From IMG/VR virus record IMGVR_UViG_3300044293_000159, positions 1 through 38,831 of that record: a stretch of DNA of 38,831 nucleotides. One strand, given 5' to 3'. Shown here piece after piece: positions 1-7,177 of the stretch. Position 1 is the first letter of the stretch. Each line of letters opens with the position of its first letter. A program made the position numbers and the translations under genes. Below the pieces are notes generated by a model. It was given only the letters and a program-made list of their open reading frames with translations. It was not told where the DNA came from and searched no databases. Source of the DNA: a virus.

Positions 1-31
1 ATTCGAACTCACGACCCTCTGCTCCCAAAGC
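1..31 (-). other. Left attachment-site copy (tRNA-Pro 3' fragment)
   Basis: The first 31 bases are identical to 6882-6912. Read on the minus strand they give an anticodon loop TTTGGGA, the 3' anticodon stem, the variable region and the start of a T-arm, which is tRNA-Pro(UGG). Identity stops two bases into the 5' anticodon stem, so the tRNA 5' half is missing here. The rest of the 3' end would lie left of the window. The integrase gene starts 158 bases inside, as is usual for tRNA-targeting elements. The repeat is seen directly; its role as att is inferred. Confidence 0.85.
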
Positions 32-159
32 ACTTTTTCCTTAGTCCAAGGAGGCCCAAAGACTTCCACCAGCCACGGGGCAAACCATTGCAAATCAACA
101 GGTTAAGCGAAACGATTGTCCACCGATGACCACACCGGTACACTTGGAGCCAGCCAGAA

Positions 160-179
160 ACGGCAACCGAACGGCAACC
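160..179 (+). repeat. Paired ACGGCAACC repeat near the left end
   Basis: Two copies of ACGGCAACC start at 160 and 171, exactly 11 bases apart, just upstream of the integrase start. The same doublet, with identical flanks, occurs at 6780-6799 near the other end of the element. Placement close to both att copies suggests arm-type integrase binding sites. An alternative is a replication iteron, because related pairs lie near 6.06-6.55 kb. Confidence 0.7.
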
Positions 180-189
180 AAGGGAACAG

Positions 190-1617
190 ATGGCCATCAC
201 AGACAAGGACATGCAGCGCAAGCCCACCGACAAGGATCAATGGATCGCTGACGACTGGGGGCGAGGTGATGGCAGGTTTCTCGGCAGGATCACGCCGAGC
301 GGGCGGCGCTGCTTTTACTTCCGCTACACCCTGCCGGACGGCAAGCGCGACACCCTTGCAATCGGCGACTACAGCAAAGACGGGAAAGGTGGGTTGACGG
401 TGGCCGATGCCCGAGCCGTCGCCCTTGGCTGGTCAAAGCTGTACAAGGACACCGCCGTAAGGAAGAACCTGCGCGCGTACTTCGAAGAACAGCGGAAAGC
501 AGAAGAAGCCGCCCGACTGGAGCGCGAGCGTGTGGCAGCAGAGGAAGCGGCACAGCGCGAGCGTGAGGCCAGCGAAGCCGCACGGCGCATGACTGTTAAT
601 CGGTTGTTCGAACGCTGGCAGTCAATCGAACTTCTCCCACGCAAGAACCGGGCGGGCAAGAGTGAAGGCCGCAAGGACGGTGGCCAGCAAATCAAATGGC
701 GGTTTGACCTGCACGTGTTCCCGGAAATCGGGGGCAAGCTGGCCGAAGAAGTCAGGCGAGCTGACGTGATGGCGATCCTTGATCGGCTATCGTCCGAAGG
801 CAAGAGCCGCACACACAATCTGGTGTTGACCGAACTGAGGCAGATGTACAAGTTCGCCCAAGTGCGTGAACTGGTGGCCCATGACCCGACGGCGGGAATC
901 AAGCGCAAGGACGAAGGCGAGCGCAAACGATGGCTGACACCCGAGGAACTGCGCCAACTGCATGACGCCCTGCCCCATTGTGGGCTGAACCTGCGCACCC
1001 AGCTAGCGGTTTCCATTCAACTGTCCACGGCTTGCCGTATTGGCGAACTGGCCAAAGCCAAATGGTCAGACGTTGATATGGACGGGCGCGTGTGGCGCAT
1101 CCCTGCGGAGAACTCCAAGAACGGAAAACCCCATCTGGTTCACCTGTCTAGCTTTGCGATGCGCCACATCGAGCAATTGCACGCGCTGAAGGAAGCCGAC
1201 ACGCCCTACCTGTTCCCGACTTTCGAAGGAAGCGTGAAAAAGGGGAACCGCGTTTGCAAGGGGCACACCCTGCCCACATCTATCAACAAGCAACTGGCAG
1301 ACCGGCAACGTGCCAGCGAATCCACCCGCACCCGGCGCACCCCACACACCACGGCGCTGGCGCTACCCGGCGGGGCTTGGAGCACACACGACCTGCGGCG
1401 CACTGCTGCGACGCTCATGAGCCGCCTGAATATCCGCATCGAGGTCATTCACAAGTGCCTGAATCACTCGCTAGATGACGAGCTAGCCACCATCTACATA
1501 CAAGACGACATGATGGACGAGCGGCGCAACGCCTTTGAGGCCCTTGGGAGCCGCCTGGATTCGATCATGAGCGGTCAGACCGCCACCAACGTGGTGCCAA
1601 TGAAGTCTGTGGCGTAA
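190..1617 (+). CDS. int: P4-type tyrosine integrase
   Basis: This 475-residue tyrosine recombinase should integrate and excise the 6.9-kb element at tRNA-Pro. An N-terminal arm-binding region of the P4-integrase type (about residues 25-95, with a FYFRYTLPDGKR stretch) is followed by a charged coiled coil (about 95-132), a SAM-like core-binding domain (about 135-235) and the catalytic domain (about 245-445). The catalytic residues are visible: Arg283 in ACRIGE, a Lys near 310-313, HxxR at 400-403 (HDLRR), His426 in CLNH, and the nucleophile Tyr436 in ATIYIQ. The start is ATG 190 with AAGGGA just upstream. Length and residue set are normal, so it looks functional. It lies next to one att copy and reads away from it. 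Confidence 0.95.
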   Translation: MAITDKDMQRKPTDKDQWIADDWGRGDGRFLGRITPSGRRCFYFRYTLPDGKRDTLAIGDYSKDGKGGLTVADARAVALGWSKLYKDTAVRKNLRAYFEEQRKAEEAARLERERVAAEEAAQREREASEAARRMTVNRLFERWQSIELLPRKNRAGKSEGRKDGGQQIKWRFDLHVFPEIGGKLAEEVRRADVMAILDRLSSEGKSRTHNLVLTELRQMYKFAQVRELVAHDPTAGIKRKDEGERKRWLTPEELRQLHDALPHCGLNLRTQLAVSIQLSTACRIGELAKAKWSDVDMDGRVWRIPAENSKNGKPHLVHLSSFAMRHIEQLHALKEADTPYLFPTFEGSVKKGNRVCKGHTLPTSINKQLADRQRASESTRTRRTPHTTALALPGGAWSTHDLRRTAATLMSRLNIRIEVIHKCLNHSLDDELATIYIQDDMMDERRNAFEALGSRLDSIMSGQTATNVVPMKSVA

Positions 1618-1726
1618 GTCACCACCTACGCCCGGTAGGTTTTGACCGGGCAACAAGCGGGGCCAGCATGTGCGGGAACACAGCGCCAGCCCCTGACCAC
1701 CACCCACCTGACAGAGAGGTGAACCA

Positions 1727-2005
1727 ATGGCTACCGTACATCCTATTCGTAGTGCAACCGCGTCGCTTCACGAGGGCATCGTGATCGACACAGACACGCC
1801 CGCAGTGATCTTCAACCCTGCGGCTGATGCAGGGGCGCTGATGAGCTTCGCTCATGGGCAACTGTCCATCATGGAAGGCATCCTGTTGCATATGTCGTCC
1901 AAAGATCATGGCGACGACCCTATTGCCGACCCCCTGCTATCGCTAATCCGGCCAGCAATGGCGGCGCTACAGAACGCGGCGGCAAAGTTGAACAATCCCG
2001 CCTGA
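1727..2005 (+). CDS. Small protein of unknown function
   Basis: A 92-residue protein that I do not recognise. It starts at ATG 1727 behind a good ribosome binding site (GAGAGGTGA). It is acidic to neutral with no signal peptide or clear membrane segment. The C-terminal half looks helical (MSFAHGQLSIMEGILLHM, then a leucine- and alanine-rich tail). It follows the integrase by 109 bases in the same direction and is followed at once by a strong terminator, so it probably ends the integrase transcript. A regulatory or accessory role is possible, but nothing in the sequence identifies it. Confidence 0.65.
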   Translation: MATVHPIRSATASLHEGIVIDTDTPAVIFNPAADAGALMSFAHGQLSIMEGILLHMSSKDHGDDPIADPLLSLIRPAMAALQNAAAKLNNPA

Positions 2006-2023
2006 CCCAACCACAACCACCCG

Positions 2024-2056
2024 GCCCCCTTGGGAAACCTTGGGGGCTTTGTCTTT
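2024..2056 (+). terminator. Rho-independent terminator after the integrase unit
   Basis: A stem of GCCCCC with GGGGGC (2024-2047, plus two inner G-C pairs around a GAAA loop) is followed by TTTGTCTTT. It separates the integrase transcript from the AlpA-primase transcript. Confidence 0.85.
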
Positions 2057-2063
2057 GGTGCGG

Positions 2064-2101
2064 CTGTACATCTGTACAGTCCGTGAGAAAGTGTGCAGAA
2101 T
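2064..2101 (+). promoter_or_regulatory. LexA-like palindrome and candidate promoter for the AlpA gene
   Basis: CTGTACATCTGTACAG at 2064-2079 is a perfect inverted repeat (7-base arms, 2-base spacer) that fits CTG-N10-CAG, the LexA operator form of enterobacteria and many betaproteobacteria. Its right arm overlaps a possible -35 (TGTACA, 2073-2078), followed 17 bases later by a possible -10 (CAGAAT, 2096-2101). It lies between the upstream terminator and the AlpA gene. The palindrome is seen directly; repression by LexA and SOS induction are inferred. Another dimeric repressor could also bind it. Confidence 0.6.
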
Positions 2102-2162
2102 AGACCGCGACAGGCCGCGAGGGTCTGTCATTCATTCAAACCAAACCTAGAATGAGTTGGCA

Positions 2163-2639
2163 ATGTTCATTTGCGATCAAGAGCGTGCGGCGTCTTACGC
2201 CAATTACCGAATCCTTCGAAAAGCTGGGGCGGTGGTCTGTTTTGAACCAATGGCGGTGCGCGGTGAGCGAATCACGCAGCGCGAGCTGGCATGGACGACC
2301 ATTAGCGACGGCGCACCCGAAGCGGGCGGCGGCGGCGCATCTGCTGCAACCGGCATCGAGGGCGGCGCACCTGCTGGCGCTGGTTCGGATGACGACGACG
2401 ACGGCGGCGACGCCGACCCCGAGCCAGCCCGACGGCGACCACACACCAACGGAACAGCCCCCGTCAGCGGCGAAACCCTGCTTAGATTGCGCGGCGTACA
2501 AGCCCGCGTGCCACTGAGCAAATCAGCGATCTACAAGCTGATCGCAGAAAACAGATTCCCCCAGCCGATACGACTTAGCGCACGGTGCAGCCTTTGGCGC
2601 GCATCGGAGATTGACGCGTTCGTTTCAAGCCTGGCTTAA
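2163..2639 (+). CDS. alpA: AlpA-family regulator / excisionase with long N-terminal extension
   Basis: About 158 residues from ATG 2163; a TTG start at 2157 is also possible. The last 55 residues match the AlpA family of winged-helix DNA-binding proteins (RLRGVQARVPLSKSAIYKLI, then FPQPIRLS and WRASEIDAFV). AlpA proteins activate or assist excision of P4-like elements. The first 100 residues are unusual: a short N-terminal segment, then a low-complexity run rich in Gly, Ala and Asp (GSDDDDDGGDAD). AlpA proteins are normally about 60-100 residues. The ribosome binding site is weak, so an internal start that gives a short AlpA form cannot be excluded. It sits behind the LexA-like palindrome and probably controls excision and the primase unit. 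Confidence 0.85.
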   Translation: MFICDQERAASYANYRILRKAGAVVCFEPMAVRGERITQRELAWTTISDGAPEAGGGGASAATGIEGGAPAGAGSDDDDDGGDADPEPARRRPHTNGTAPVSGETLLRLRGVQARVPLSKSAIYKLIAENRFPQPIRLSARCSLWRASEIDAFVSSLA

Positions 2640-2650
2640 CGGGGGAAAGC

Positions 2651-2860
2651 ATGACCATTCAGCACGCCAAAACGGCGGGCCTGTGCGCGTCCGTGCGCCA
2701 GTCCCCCGGCAATAGCCTGTTCTCACACACATTCACGGAGCGCCAAAGAAAAACCGCCGGGGCCTTTGGGGGGCACACCGGCGGGGGCTATCAGAAAGCT
2801 ACAGCCGAAGTTTGCCACTCAGCGGCAAACAGCGCCAGCACCGGGAGGGCCGCACGATGA
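2651..2860 (+). CDS. Small ORF coupled to the primase gene
   Basis: A 69-residue ORF that starts at ATG 2651 behind a strong ribosome binding site (GGGGGAAAGC) eleven bases after the AlpA stop. Its stop overlaps the primase start as ATGA (2857-2860), which suggests translational coupling. The protein is basic, rich in Gly, Ser and Ala, and has no recognised domain. The position between an AlpA-type gene and the primase recalls the small regulatory ORFs of P4-like elements, but I see no motif that proves this. It may partly act as a leader that controls primase translation. Confidence 0.55.
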   Translation: MTIQHAKTAGLCASVRQSPGNSLFSHTFTERQRKTAGAFGGHTGGGYQKATAEVCHSAANSASTGRAAR

Positions 2861-5274
2861 GCGACGCCATCCAACGATTCACAGCGGCGATTGTTTCGGC
2901 TGGGCTCACACCACCCGACACCCTCCACCCGGACGGCAAGCTGCACCGATTCAGCGCCAGCGGCAAGCGCGGCGACGATACCGGGTGGTATGTCCTGCAT
3001 CTCGACGGCGTACCGGCTGGGGTGTTTGGCTGCTGGCGGCTGGGCGTCACAGAAACGTGGTGCGACAAGGCCGACAGCGCCATGACGGTGACGGAGCGCG
3101 AAGCCCACCGGCAGCGCATCAAGGCCATGCAAGCTCAGCGCGAAGCCGAACAGGCCGCACGCCAGCGAGAAGCGGCAGCAGAAGCCGCTAGACGCTGGCA
3201 GGACGCGAAACCATGCACCGGACACCCCTACCTATCCGGCAAGGGGATTCAAGCGCATGGCGCGCGATCTGACGCGGCTGGCGGGCTGCTGGTTCCCATG
3301 CGCGACACGGCAGGCACCTTGCACAGCCTCCAGACCATCACGGCAGACGGCGAAAAGCGGTTTCTGCCTGGTGGCCGGGTGAAGGGCTGCTATCACGGCA
3401 TCGGCAAACCGAAGGGCAACAAGGTGATCTTGTGCGAGGGCTTCGCCACGGGTGCAAGCGCACATGAAGCGACCGGCGACGCTGTGGCCGTTGCCTACAA
3501 CGCGGGCAACCTGAAGCCGGTGGCCGTGGCGCTGCGGGAGAAGTACCCGACCCTGAAAATCATTGTTGCAGCCGACGACGACTACAGGACAGAAGGCAAT
3601 CCCGGCATCACGAAAGCCACTGAGGCGGCGCAAGCCGTGGGCGGCTGTGTCGCGGTGCCTGACTTCGGAGCCCACCGACCGGACGGTGCAACCGACTTCA
3701 ACGACCTGCACCAACTGCGCGGGCCTGAAGCGGTGCGGGCCTGCATCGAGGCGGCGCAACAGGTGGGGGCAAGCATGTGGCCCGAGCCGATGCCACTACC
3801 GGACCCACTGCCAGCCGTGCCACGGTTTGAGCCCGAGCTTTTGCCCGAGAGCTTCAGAGCATGGGTGATGGACATTGCCCACCGGATGCAATGCCCGCCG
3901 GACTTCCCGGCAGTGGCGGCGCTGGTGGCTGCATCCAGCCTGATCGGGGCGCGTGCTGTGGTGCAGCCGAAAGCCCGTGACGATTGGCGCGTGGTGCCGA
4001 ACTTGTGGGGCATGACAGTGGGCAGGCCTGGAGTGAAAAAGAGCCCTGCCCTATCCGAAGCCCTACGCCCCCTCAGTCGCCTTCAGCAAGCAGAGTTTGA
4101 GCAATGGCAGGCTGCGCACGACGCATGGGAACTGGATTGCAAGGTCGCCGAACTGGCGAGCGACGCAAATGCCAAGAAGGCAAAAAGCCTGGCGGCGAAA
4201 GACCCAGCGACAGCACGCGCACTTCTAGAGCCCACCGACTTGCCAGCCGAACCCATTGCACGGCGGTACGTCATCAACGATGCAACGGTGGAGAAGCTGG
4301 GCGAACTGATGCAGCAGAACCCCTGGGGCATCCTGTCCTACCGGGACGAGCTTTACGGGCTGCTGACGGGCCTGGACAAGCACGGGCAAGAGGGTTCACG
4401 GGCCTTCTACCTGCAAGCGTATGACGGCAATCAGGGCTACACCTTTGACCGGATCGGGCGCGGAACAGTCCACGTTCCCCGCGTGTGTCTCGCGATGATC
4501 GGCGGCATCCAGCCTGGGCGGGTGCAAGAGTACGTGCGAGGGGCTGTGGCCGGTGGCGGTGCCGATGATGGGTTGTTGCAGCGGTTCGGGCTGGCTGTGT
4601 GGCCTGACACGGCGGGCGACTTCGTACACGTTGACCAGTGGCCGGACTCCGAAGCAAAGCAAGCCGCGTGGGCTGTGTTCGAGCGCCTGGCGACGCTGGA
4701 ACCAGTCAGCGAAGACGAGCCCCATTCATGGCGCTTTGATGCAGCAGCACAGGCCCTGTTCGTTGAATGGCTGGTTCCATTTGAAACCGAGCTTCGCAGC
4801 GACGACCTGCACCCGGCGATGGTTTCGCACCTGTCCAAGTATCGGAAGCTGATCCCGGCGCTGGCGCTGGTTTTCGCCCTGATCGACACACCGGACAGCG
4901 GCGGCGTGATCCATGAGCGTGAATTGATGCGGGCGCTTGCGTGGTGCGACTACCTGAAGCCCCACGCCGAACGGTTGTACGCAGCAGCCGTGATCCCTGA
5001 GACAGCCGCAGCGGATGCTCTGCTGAACAAGATCAAGGCGGGCAAGCTGACCGACCGAAACGGCGTGGTGATGGAGTCATTCGCACCGCGTGACGTGGCG
5101 CAAAAGGGCTGGGCCGGACTGGCAACCCCTGATGCGGTGAGGAAGGCGGCTGACGTGCTGTGTGACTTCGATTGGCTGCGCCTGGACACCGGGCAGAGTG
5201 GGGCAAAGGGTGGGCGACCTGCGGAACGCTACCTAGTCAACCCGGCGGCGCTGACGTGGAGGGCTGCGGCATGA
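2857..5274 (+). CDS. Toprim/DUF3987 primase-helicase
   Basis: An 805-residue replication protein expected to prime and unwind the element's DNA. The N-terminal part includes a coiled coil (about 80-115) and a Toprim-type primase domain (about 140-300) with the conserved Glu (Glu194 in ILCEGFATG) and the acidic cluster at Asp240-Asp242 (VAADDDYR). The C-terminal part is a DUF3987 helicase-like domain (about 330-780) with a P-loop-like GRPGVKKS (389-396) and a DE pair at 497-498 (SYRDELYG). The chosen start is ATG 2857, behind GGGAGG and in an ATGA overlap with the small ORF. It overlaps the next gene by ATGA at 5271. This is the usual core of small betaproteobacterial integrative elements and implies self-replication after excision. 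Confidence 0.9.
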   Translation: MSDAIQRFTAAIVSAGLTPPDTLHPDGKLHRFSASGKRGDDTGWYVLHLDGVPAGVFGCWRLGVTETWCDKADSAMTVTEREAHRQRIKAMQAQREAEQAARQREAAAEAARRWQDAKPCTGHPYLSGKGIQAHGARSDAAGGLLVPMRDTAGTLHSLQTITADGEKRFLPGGRVKGCYHGIGKPKGNKVILCEGFATGASAHEATGDAVAVAYNAGNLKPVAVALREKYPTLKIIVAADDDYRTEGNPGITKATEAAQAVGGCVAVPDFGAHRPDGATDFNDLHQLRGPEAVRACIEAAQQVGASMWPEPMPLPDPLPAVPRFEPELLPESFRAWVMDIAHRMQCPPDFPAVAALVAASSLIGARAVVQPKARDDWRVVPNLWGMTVGRPGVKKSPALSEALRPLSRLQQAEFEQWQAAHDAWELDCKVAELASDANAKKAKSLAAKDPATARALLEPTDLPAEPIARRYVINDATVEKLGELMQQNPWGILSYRDELYGLLTGLDKHGQEGSRAFYLQAYDGNQGYTFDRIGRGTVHVPRVCLAMIGGIQPGRVQEYVRGAVAGGGADDGLLQRFGLAVWPDTAGDFVHVDQWPDSEAKQAAWAVFERLATLEPVSEDEPHSWRFDAAAQALFVEWLVPFETELRSDDLHPAMVSHLSKYRKLIPALALVFALIDTPDSGGVIHERELMRALAWCDYLKPHAERLYAAAVIPETAAADALLNKIKAGKLTDRNGVVMESFAPRDVAQKGWAGLATPDAVRKAADVLCDFDWLRLDTGQSGAKGGRPAERYLVNPAALTWRAAA

Positions 5275-5840
5275 GGTGGCTTGAACGACTCAAGAAAACA
5301 AGCACGGGCACTAAACCCCACCCTACAAAACCTACAGAACCCGGTTTCGTAGGTTTCGTAGGTACCCCTTTAGGGCCCATGCAGGAATCATCGAGTGATC
5401 CAGCGCCAGCGAACGACGAGCGGCACACCATCACGGCAGACCGCGAAGCCATCGAGGAACGGGCGGCAATCATCGAGTTTGACGGCGGGCTATCTCGCAT
5501 CGAGGCCGAAGCCCTGGCAGGCATCACGCCTGATCCTGACCGGCATTGCTGGCCACACACCACGGCGATGAACACAGCCGAGATTGACACGTTCTCGGCA
5601 CGGGTTCACCTGTTCACCCGGCATGGCCTGGACACCACCGAAGCCGAGAAGCTGGCCGACAGCCTGGCGACAAGGGACAGGCAGGCCGATGACCGGCGCG
5701 TGTGCCTGGAATGTCGCAACCTGCGGCGCAGTGGTGGCCTGTGGCGCTGTGGCCAACCGCACCGGGCCGGATGGGCTGGCGCTGATCTTCCCGGCGATCT
5801 GGTCAACCTGCTGCAACGGTGCGAGGGGTTCACATCATGA
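5271..5840 (+). CDS. Unknown protein with a C-terminal CxxC zinc-site motif
   Basis: A 189-residue protein that starts inside the primase stop (ATGA, 5271-5274). The N-terminal 60 residues are Pro- and Thr-rich and probably disordered. Residues about 60-130 contain an acidic helical part with EAEALAGITPDPD. The C-terminus has VCLECRNL followed by WRCGQPH, which looks like a small zinc-binding site. Proteins of this kind often follow DUF3987 genes in proteobacterial elements, but their role is not known to me. Coupling to the primase suggests a part in replication or its control. Its stop overlaps the next start. Confidence 0.75.
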   Translation: MRWLERLKKTSTGTKPHPTKPTEPGFVGFVGTPLGPMQESSSDPAPANDERHTITADREAIEERAAIIEFDGGLSRIEAEALAGITPDPDRHCWPHTTAMNTAEIDTFSARVHLFTRHGLDTTEAEKLADSLATRDRQADDRRVCLECRNLRRSGGLWRCGQPHRAGWAGADLPGDLVNLLQRCEGFTS

Positions 5841-6031
5841 GCATGGCAAGACGATTCCACGGCAAGCCGGTAACGCGGCTGATCGTGTCCGTTCCCGACA
5901 ACGTGGTGGCCGCAGTGGATAGGCTGCTGAGACTGTCCCCACATCACCCGGCGAGAGGCAACCGCGCGGAGTTTGTGCGCCTGGCCATCACCGAGAAGCT
6001 AGCAAGGGACAAGAGGCCATCCGATGATTAA
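5837..6031 (+). CDS. Small ribbon-helix-helix-like DNA-binding protein
   Basis: A 64-residue basic protein that starts in an ATGA overlap (5837-5840) with the preceding gene. The pattern is a short strand (TRLIVSVPDNVV), helix (AAVDRLLRLS) and second helix (GNRAEFVRLAITEKLA). This fits the CopG/Arc ribbon-helix-helix fold of small repressors. It ends the operon and lies directly before the repeat-rich region. It could bind the ACGGYAA repeats or repress the operon; both are inference. Confidence 0.7.
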   Translation: MSMARRFHGKPVTRLIVSVPDNVVAAVDRLLRLSPHHPARGNRAEFVRLAITEKLARDKRPSDD

Positions 6032-6043
6032 TACGCACCTTAA

Positions 6044-6604
6044 CGCGCGCGCGCGAGCCATCAACGGTAAGGACACGGTAAGGCCAGAGCGACGCGGCAG
6101 GCATGGCCCACCAGCCCGATGCCGCCCGCCTGACATCTAAAGTAGTGCGAAGTAGTGACGCCACCCTAGCCCGGTGGCGTCCTTGCTAACAGCGGCGAAA
6201 CAGCGAAAAACAAAGCGGGGGCAAACGGAGCCCGCGCCGACCACATCCTGCACGGCGAGGTGCAACCGCCATAAAGAAAGGCGAAGAAAGGCGGCGCACC
6301 TGCGGCAACGGGAAGGGCGGGTGCAAAGTCGGCACGACCAGCCCGGAAACCGAACGGTAAGCCCACCATGCAGTAACCGCGACTTTCCGGGGGGCGCGTC
6401 AAGTCGCACCGGATCAAGGGCACGGCAAGATCACGGCAAGGTGAAGTTATCGGAGCCCTACGCGCGCGCGCGCGCGAGGGCTTCAGTCTGCATCGGCGCA
6501 GAGTGGGGGCGGGTCGAATCTTGGGGGAGACAAGGCCGGTAACCGCACGGTAAGGCACGCGCGGAAAAAACCACCCACTTGAAAAACAATCAACAAATAA
6601 CAAG
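6044..6604. other. Gene-poor, origin-like region with paired iterons, CG tracts and an AT-rich segment
   Basis: No convincing gene is seen here. Pairs of ACGGYAA-type repeats spaced 11 bases start at 6064/6075, 6422/6433 and 6537/6548 (the last pair shifted by one base), with a single copy at 6354. Alternating CG tracts lie next to two of the pairs (6044-6055, six CG; 6461-6476, eight CG). An AT-rich stretch at 6565-6604 follows the last pair. Iterons one helical turn apart next to an easily melted segment, downstream of a primase operon, look like a replication origin. P4 origins have a comparable iteron layout but a different repeat. Confidence 0.5.
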
Positions 6605-6605
6605 G

Positions 6606-6692
6606 GCTGGCGCTGGTGGCCTGCGATCTGCACATCCCCATGACGGCATGACCTGGCCAAAGTGAGCCGAAGCCACTTCGACCAGCGCCAGC
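6606..6692. repeat. 12-base inverted repeat with 63-base spacer
   Basis: GCTGGCGCTGGT at 6606-6617 is the exact reverse complement of ACCAGCGCCAGC at 6681-6692. It lies between the AT-rich segment and the right-end repeats. It could form a large stem-loop or be a paired protein-binding site. Nothing shows transcription of this stretch. Confidence 0.5.
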
Positions 6693-6779
6693 ACTGCGGG
6701 CCGATTACGGGAGATTCCCGCATTTGCGACACAGGCCGAACGGCGAGCCCCTGCGCTCGATGCAGGTGGCGCACGAGAA

Positions 6780-6799
6780 ACGGCAACCGAACGGCAACC
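6780..6799 (+). repeat. Paired ACGGCAACC repeat near the right end
   Basis: Copies start at 6780 and 6791, again 11 bases apart. A longer block around them (GAAACGGCAACC GAACGGCAACCA) is identical to the block at the left end near 158-180. Both copies have the same orientation. The location about 85 bases inside the right att copy supports a role as integrase arm sites. Confidence 0.7.
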
Positions 6800-6826
6800 A
6801 GCGACGGAAAAATGAGCCCAAACGGA

Positions 6827-6858
6827 AACGGGCTAGCGCCAGACGACGCTAACCCGTT
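6827..6858. terminator. Stem-loop just downstream of the tRNA-Pro 3' end
   Basis: AACGGG-C-TAGCG pairs with CGCTA-A-CCCGTT around an 8-base loop. On the minus strand it lies eight bases past the CCA end of the tRNA fragment and is followed by TTCCGTTT. It could end tRNA transcription after integration, when this copy supplies the tRNA 3' end. The T-tract is imperfect. Confidence 0.5.
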
Positions 6859-6865
6859 GATTTAT

Positions 6866-6912
6866 TGGTCGGGGCGGTGGGATTCGAACTCACGACCCTC
6901 TGCTCCCAAAGC
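6866..6912 (-). other. Right attachment-site copy: 3' fragment of tRNA-Pro(UGG)
   Basis: On the minus strand this gives the anticodon loop TTTGGGA, the 3' anticodon stem, a T-arm (GTTCGAATC) and an acceptor 3' strand CGCCCCG followed by ACCA. The T-stem carries one A-C mismatch. The 5' half is absent: after 6912 the sequence is unrelated to a tRNA. Bases 6882-6912 repeat the window start. It marks the border between the small element and the prophage and should be an att site for both. Confidence 0.85.
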
Positions 6913-6921
6913 TGAAAAACT

Positions 6922-6955
6922 ATCCCGTTCTGATCGAGGTCAGGGCGGGATTTTT
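6922..6955. terminator. Bidirectional terminator at the prophage end
   Basis: A 30-base inverted repeat (6922-6951) forms a 12-base-pair stem, with two G-T pairs, around a 6-base loop. It is flanked by TTTTT on the + side and, on the minus strand, by GTTTTTC. It probably ends the prophage late transcript before the tRNA site and insulates it from the neighbouring element. From here to 7177 I see no gene. Confidence 0.8.
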
Positions 6956-7177
6956 CTAACGATTTCCTCCTGCGCGCACTCAATGTGCAATGGGTGTTTC
7001 GCGAGGTCGTTAGAAGGATTGCCACCATGCGCCTACCCCACAGGCTTTCGCCCTGATCGCGAGGCTGGTGGCTGCGCTATCGGCTCCCGTCATGACCAGG
7101 GCCGCCCTGGCAGTGAATCCCGGCCCACATTTCCGCCCGGGCCGGCCGCGTGACGTCCGCGGGATGAACGGCGGGTG

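Noticed and set aside
2152-2517. A 121-codon ORF on the + strand inside the AlpA gene
   Set aside because: It is another frame of the AlpA coding region; the AlpA frame ends in a recognised domain and this one has none.
6024-6140. A 38-codon ORF that overlaps the RHH-like gene stop
   Set aside because: It runs through a CG tract and an iteron pair, encodes mostly Arg, Pro and Gly, and has no other support; it looks like chance.
6956-7013. CTAACGA (6956-6962) with TCGTTAG (7007-7013) as an inverted repeat
   Set aside because: Only seven bases with a 44-base spacer; could be chance, and no function is suggested beyond the nearby terminator.
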